Of a stretch of 8,663 nt of DNA, positions 5,703 to 8,663 are shown in pieces. The stretch's first letter is position 1; each line of letters begins with the position of its first letter. Both the position numbers and the translations under genes were made by a program. The DNA comes from Spirochaetota bacterium. GTDB taxonomy: Bacteria; Spirochaetota; UBA4802; UBA5550. The stretch lies in contig JAKJGD010000054.1 of assembly GCA_022704585.1 (NCBI GenBank), positions 1-8,663 of the forward strand, given 5' to 3'. The notes under the pieces are model-generated. The model was not told the origin of the DNA. It worked only from the letters and a program-made list of their open reading frames with translations, and searched no databases.

Positions 5703-6128
5703 ATGAAACGAACGGTTATCACCCATTCCGAGGCAGAGACCCGCGCCCTTGCTGAAGAGCTCGGGAGAAACGCCGCACGCGGCTCGGTATTCGCTCTCAC
5801 GGGCGAGCTGGGCGCGGGCAAGACCATCGTCGCCAAGGGCGTGGCGCGGGGCATGGGCATCACCGACGAGATAACCAGCCCGACCTTTACGCTGATGGAG
5901 ATATACGAGGCGACGGTTCCTCTCTACCACTTTGACCTGTACCGCATCAACAGGGAGGAGGAGCTGGACCAGCTCTTCTTCGAGGAATACTGGGAGGGGG
6001 ACGGCGTGTCGGTGATCGAATGGGCAGACCGTGCCACGGGGCGGCTTCCCGACGGATGCGTGAATATAACCATCGGCTATATCGATGAAACAGGCAGGAG
6101 CATTACGATTGAATATCCTGGTGATTGA
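5703..6128 (+). CDS. tsaE: TsaE, ATPase of the tRNA t6A37 biosynthesis complex
   Basis: This 141-residue protein has the full family length. The Walker A motif GELGAGKT is at residues 34-41, the SPTFTL switch segment at 59-64, HFDLYR at 76-81 and the conserved VIEWADR at 104-110. TsaE hydrolyses ATP to drive turnover of the TsaB-TsaD complex, which installs threonylcarbamoyl on A37 of ANN-decoding tRNAs in the cytoplasm. The ATG at 5703 is chosen because the family start pattern (short beta strand, then ETRALAEELG) begins here. The frame stays open upstream to 5430, but that stretch runs through the palindromic repeat and has no TsaE homology. The ribosome-binding site is weak and I could not identify a clear promoter. 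Its end overlaps tsaB by 20 nt. Confidence 0.95.
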   Translation: MKRTVITHSEAETRALAEELGRNAARGSVFALTGELGAGKTIVAKGVARGMGITDEITSPTFTLMEIYEATVPLYHFDLYRINREEELDQLFFEEYWEGDGVSVIEWADRATGRLPDGCVNITIGYIDETGRSITIEYPGD

Positions 6129-6804
6129 CACTGCCTCGCAGCTCGAGATCGTCGCCGCGTGCGCGGCTTCCGGCGCGGCCGAGGCCTCCACCCTCATCCA
6201 GACGTCACATTCGACCACGCTCATGGGCGCGATCGACGGGTGTCTGAACAGACTCGGGCTCGGGCTGCGCGGCCTGGACTGCATCGGGGTCGGCATCGGC
6301 CCGGGCTCCTTCACCGGCATCAGGATCGCCGTGACGACCGCCCGGATGCTCGCGCAGGTCCTGGGCAAGCCGCTGGTGGGCGTGAAAACGCAGCTCCTGT
6401 TCGCGGTATCGGCCGGGGCGGAGGCGGGCGAGAACATACTGGTCGCCTTCGACGCGAAGAAGGGCCGGGTGTTCGGCGCGCTCTACCGCGGCGCCGCCGA
6501 CCCGCTCGCCCCCCTGGAGATCGTTCCCCCGGGCGATTACGCAATCGACGCGCTCATCGCGGGGGTGGACCGTACACGGAGGACGCACCTGATCGGCGAC
6601 GGGACGGTGAAATACGCCGAAGCCCTTGCCCCGCTCGAGCTTGCGGTGTTCCGGGAGGATTTCGCACCCGACGGCAGGGCACTGTGCGGGCTGACGGCCG
6701 CGCACTACCGCGCGGATCCGGACGCATACGCGGACCTGAACGCCACGGTCCCCTGTTACGCGAGAAAATCGGACGCGGAAACTGCGAAGGAATCGAAACG
6801 ATAG
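6109..6804 (+). CDS. tsaB: TsaB, scaffold protein of the tRNA t6A37 threonylcarbamoyltransferase complex
   Basis: This 231-residue protein belongs to the ASKHA-fold TsaB family. It starts with NILVIDTA (residues 2-9), has HSTTLMGAID (34-43), the hallmark GPGSFTGIR (64-72) and a C-terminal PCYARKSDAE (215-224) resembling the usual P-x-Y-x-R end. It dimerises with TsaD and recruits TsaE. I prefer the TTG start at 6109 because an AGGAG site (6096-6100) sits 8 nt upstream and the protein then begins at the family boundary. An in-frame ATG at 6085 would add eight residues without a comparable site. The overlap with tsaE implies coupled translation. tsaD is not in the window. The gene converges on the PilZ-like gene with only 10 nt between stop codons, and no terminator is evident there. 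Confidence 0.95.
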   Translation: MNILVIDTASQLEIVAACAASGAAEASTLIQTSHSTTLMGAIDGCLNRLGLGLRGLDCIGVGIGPGSFTGIRIAVTTARMLAQVLGKPLVGVKTQLLFAVSAGAEAGENILVAFDAKKGRVFGALYRGAADPLAPLEIVPPGDYAIDALIAGVDRTRRTHLIGDGTVKYAEALAPLELAVFREDFAPDGRALCGLTAAHYRADPDAYADLNATVPCYARKSDAETAKESKR

Positions 6805-6814
6805 CGGGATCGGT

Positions 6815-8056
6815 CTACACTGTCGGAGGAGAAGGCGTCTCCTTGCGCGCCTGCTTCATCGATTTGAGGAGACGGGCCTTGTAGTCGGTTTCCATCGGTT
6901 TGAGTATCGAGTAGTACCGCTTCATCTCGTCCTTGCGGGACGAGTTGCCCTCAAAGTCGACTCCCACAAGAAGGTTCCCCTCGTCATCGGTATACGAGAC
7001 CTTCACCTCGCCGAAGATGGTGATGGGCGCCTGCAGCCTGAAGACCAGGTCGAAAATGAAGCCCTTGGACCTCATGATGTATTTCTGGAGGTTCTTGTCC
7101 GTGATTTTCAGCTTCGCGCCGCCGCGGCTGATGTCCATGACACGCTGGTGCATGGGAATCAGGTGCGTGTTTGCGTCCCGTATACGGTCGATGAGCTTGA
7201 ACGAGTGGTCCTTCAGCATCAGGACATCGTCGATCGAAAACTGCTTGCTCTTCGATATAAGCTGGATGTAGGCAAACGGCACGGAATTCGACGACTCGGT
7301 GATATAGATGATCGGCACCGCGAGCAGGGACTTGTACCCGCGCTCGATGTACCGCTTCATCACCGTGTTCAGGTCGTCGCCGTAAAGCTCGGCAAGCTCG
7401 ACGAAGTCGTCGTTCATGGCCTTGTAGGAGGCCGGGTCCGCGGTATCGGCGACCCACAGGGTCTTGCCGGTCTTTTTCAGGTGGACCAGGAGGCGGTCCC
7501 TGTCGTCCGGCTTGAACACGTCGACCCGGACGACATCGCTCATCTTGGAATTCTGGGACTGGAACTGCTCGAGCACCACCTTGATGCTCGTCGGGATGGT
7601 GAAGCTGGAAACGTCGATCGTGTGCTTCGAGATCCTGAAATTGGTCGCCACCACTTCATCCGGTGCAACCTTGAACCTGAGATCGCGCCGGCCATGCATG
7701 GCCCGCCGCGCGGTCTTTACCCTGCAGTGGTAATACCCCGGCCCCCGCTCCTCGATGATCTCGAGGTCGACCTCGAGATACTTGTCAGAGAGACCGTAGA
7801 TCATCAGTATCGAGCCGTCGTTCCGGTAGTTCGGGTCCGTTACCAGCATCAGCGAACCGTCGGGGAGATATTCGTTGATGATGATTTCCGTTTTTTCGAC
7901 CGCATATTTAATATACAGCTTGCGGTTGGTGAACTGGGACTTCAGTATGTCGATAACATCATCCAGTGATTCGAACTCCTGGAAATCCCTGTTTTTTCTC
8001 TGGTTTACCTGGATCAAAACAATCCCCTGGCTGAAAATATGGATGCGCTGCCGCAT
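6815..8056 (-). CDS. PilZ-like protein with a GAF-like insertion (resembles DUF1577 of Leptospira)
   Basis: This 413-residue soluble protein has no membrane segments. Residues 1-115 look like a YcgR-N/PilZN-type beta domain. R123-R124-D125-L126-R127 gives the RxxxR half of a PilZ c-di-GMP site. D308-I309-S310-R311-G312-G313 gives the DxSxxG half, followed by beta strands up to LVGVDFEG (363-370). Between them, about 178-295 has GAF-like features: YKSLLAVPIIY, PFAYIQLISKSKQFSIDDVLMLKDH and a closing helix. The C-terminus (375-413) is basic and helical. From memory it resembles the Leptospira family DUF1577. A c-di-GMP-responsive regulator is plausible but not shown. The ATG at 8054-8056 lacks a ribosome-binding site. 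A TTG at 8015-8017, with AGGGG six bases upstream, is an alternative start and would give 400 residues. Confidence 0.78.
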   Translation of the reverse strand: MRQRIHIFSQGIVLIQVNQRKNRDFQEFESLDDVIDILKSQFTNRKLYIKYAVEKTEIIINEYLPDGSLMLVTDPNYRNDGSILMIYGLSDKYLEVDLEIIEERGPGYYHCRVKTARRAMHGRRDLRFKVAPDEVVATNFRISKHTIDVSSFTIPTSIKVVLEQFQSQNSKMSDVVRVDVFKPDDRDRLLVHLKKTGKTLWVADTADPASYKAMNDDFVELAELYGDDLNTVMKRYIERGYKSLLAVPIIYITESSNSVPFAYIQLISKSKQFSIDDVLMLKDHSFKLIDRIRDANTHLIPMHQRVMDISRGGAKLKITDKNLQKYIMRSKGFIFDLVFRLQAPITIFGEVKVSYTDDEGNLLVGVDFEGNSSRKDEMKRYYSILKPMETDYKARLLKSMKQARKETPSPPTV

Positions 8057-8074
8057 CTGGCAGCATCTGTATAT

Positions 8075-8103
8075 ATTATCGAAGCAATTGGAAAATATTT
8101 CAA
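8075..8103 (-). promoter_or_regulatory. Candidate sigma70-type promoter of the PilZ-like gene
   Basis: On the minus strand TTGAAA (-35, 8098-8103) and GATAAT (-10, 8075-8080) are separated by exactly 17 nt. Transcription would begin near 8068, leaving only about a dozen nucleotides before the ATG at 8056, with no ribosome-binding site. That favours either a nearly leaderless message or the downstream TTG start. Confidence 0.55.
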
Positions 8104-8479
8104 ATACAAATTTTTCCTTATAATATACGCCACGATACGCTCCGATCCGTCAGTTACAGGCTCCAGCCGTTACCCACTGCCATTATACATGTCCCGTAAA
8201 TAGAGGAACCGCGCCCCTCCCCTATCTGATAATTACCAGCTTCATTGATGAAAAAACAGTTAATAATCACCTTTTTTTCATTTTTATCTTTCAGGTGAAT
8301 GAATACCACTGTGATCCGCCCGGACCATAAAACGACATGTCGATTATATTAGAGGAGAGAATACCAAGTAATTGCAATAATTTCAAGAACAATTTATGTC
8401 GCATTAAGAATGATAATTGCTTGAATTTAAGCGGCGACGCCCCGACACTGGCGCAAATATTCCCCGAAGCAGGACCTCA
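8104..8479. other. AT-rich spacer between divergent pilZ-like gene and der
   Basis: I see no gene, tRNA or clear terminator in this stretch. It has a 6-bp inverted repeat TCACCT/AGGTGA (8267-8272 and 8293-8298) around a T-rich loop. The promoter of der should lie here, but no box pair stands out; the best is TTGCAA (8373-8378) with a poor -10. The base composition is far lower in GC than in the flanking genes. Confidence 0.5.
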
Positions 8480-8663
8480 ATGAGCAAGCTACCAATCGTG
8501 GCAATCGTCGGCAGGCGCAATGTCGGAAAATCAACCCTTTTCAACGCCATGATACGGCAGAAGAGGGCGATCGTTGATGCGGTCCCGGGGCTGACGCGTG
8601 ACGTCGTTTCATATTCAATCGAGTACAGTTCGGTCCATTTCACGCTCGCGGACACGCCGGGCC
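8480..8663 (+). CDS. der: Der (EngA), tandem-GTPase ribosome assembly factor (N-terminal fragment)
   Basis: The first 61 residues are present and the gene runs off the window. They form the start of a TrmE/Era-class GTPase domain. G1 is GRRNVGKS (residues 11-18), the G2 region is PGLTRD (36-41, with T39 as the Mg-binding Thr), and G3 is DTPG (58-61). The TLFNAMIRQKRAIVDAVPGLTRD pattern, here residues 19-41, is that of the first Der GTPase domain and differs from Era, which has KPQTTR at G2. The Pro usual at position 3 of the G1 loop is Arg here, and G3 reads DTPG rather than the DTGG common in the first Der domain. Der acts in 50S subunit maturation. The ATG has AGGA (8471-8474) 5 nt upstream. 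Confidence 0.88.
   Translation, partial: MSKLPIVAIVGRRNVGKSTLFNAMIRQKRAIVDAVPGLTRDVVSYSIEYSSVHFTLADTPG

Noticed and set aside
5574..6437. Long minus-strand open frame opposite tsaE and tsaB
   Set aside because: It is an antisense shadow of two well-supported genes and has no recognisable protein features of its own.
6827..6843. Hairpin AGGAGA/TCTCCT near the convergent ends of tsaB and the PilZ-like gene
   Set aside because: It lies inside the end of the PilZ-like gene and has no T-run on either strand.
7148..7969. Long plus-strand open frame opposite the PilZ-like gene
   Set aside because: Its composition is that of a GC-rich antisense frame (Val/Leu/Arg/Asp/His-rich), and the opposite strand has a coherent domain architecture.

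Overview
The window most likely comes from a spirochaete, possibly on the Leptospira side of the phylum. The signs are an FliL/FliY/FliO/FliP-type flagellar cluster, an FlbD homologue, a stand-alone Maf-type (DUF115) protein, and a PilZ-like protein that resembles a family I remember mainly from Leptospira. Genes are GC-rich and the intergenic DNA is strikingly AT-rich. All assignments come from reading motifs; no database was searched.

Layout. (a) 1-2538, minus strand: a flagellar operon read fliL > fliY(fliN) > fliO > fliP (fliP cut by the window edge). It has a candidate sigma70-type promoter and a perfect 17-bp palindrome upstream of fliL. fliM is not in its usual place between fliL and fliY/fliN. 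(b) 2539-3140: about 600 bp of AT-rich DNA with no convincing gene. (c) 3141-5318, minus strand: a second probable operon read tetR-family regulator > DUF115/Maf-like protein > flbD > single-domain STAS protein, with a promoter and possible operator repeats in front of the regulator. (d) 5446-5547: a 102-bp dispersed-repeat-like element made of two tandem hairpins bounded by 10-bp terminal inverted repeats. (e) 5703-6804, plus strand: tsaE and tsaB, overlapping by 20 nt, two parts of the tRNA t6A machinery. (f) 6815-8056, minus strand: a 413-residue protein in which the two PilZ signature motifs are separated by about 180 residues containing a GAF-like stretch, convergent with tsaB. (g) 8104-8479: an AT-rich spacer. 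(h) 8480 to the end, plus strand: the start of the GTPase gene der.

Functionally, blocks (a) and (c) concern motility: switch and basal-body/export parts (FliL, FliY, FliO, FliP), FlbD, a likely flagellin-modification enzyme, and a possible phospho-switch STAS protein under a TetR-type regulator. The PilZ-like protein could add c-di-GMP input. tsaE/tsaB and der are housekeeping genes. I found no CRISPR array, defence island, tRNA, rRNA or transposase. The least ordinary signals are the split PilZ protein, the TetR-led motility operon, the fliL palindrome and the bipartite repeat.
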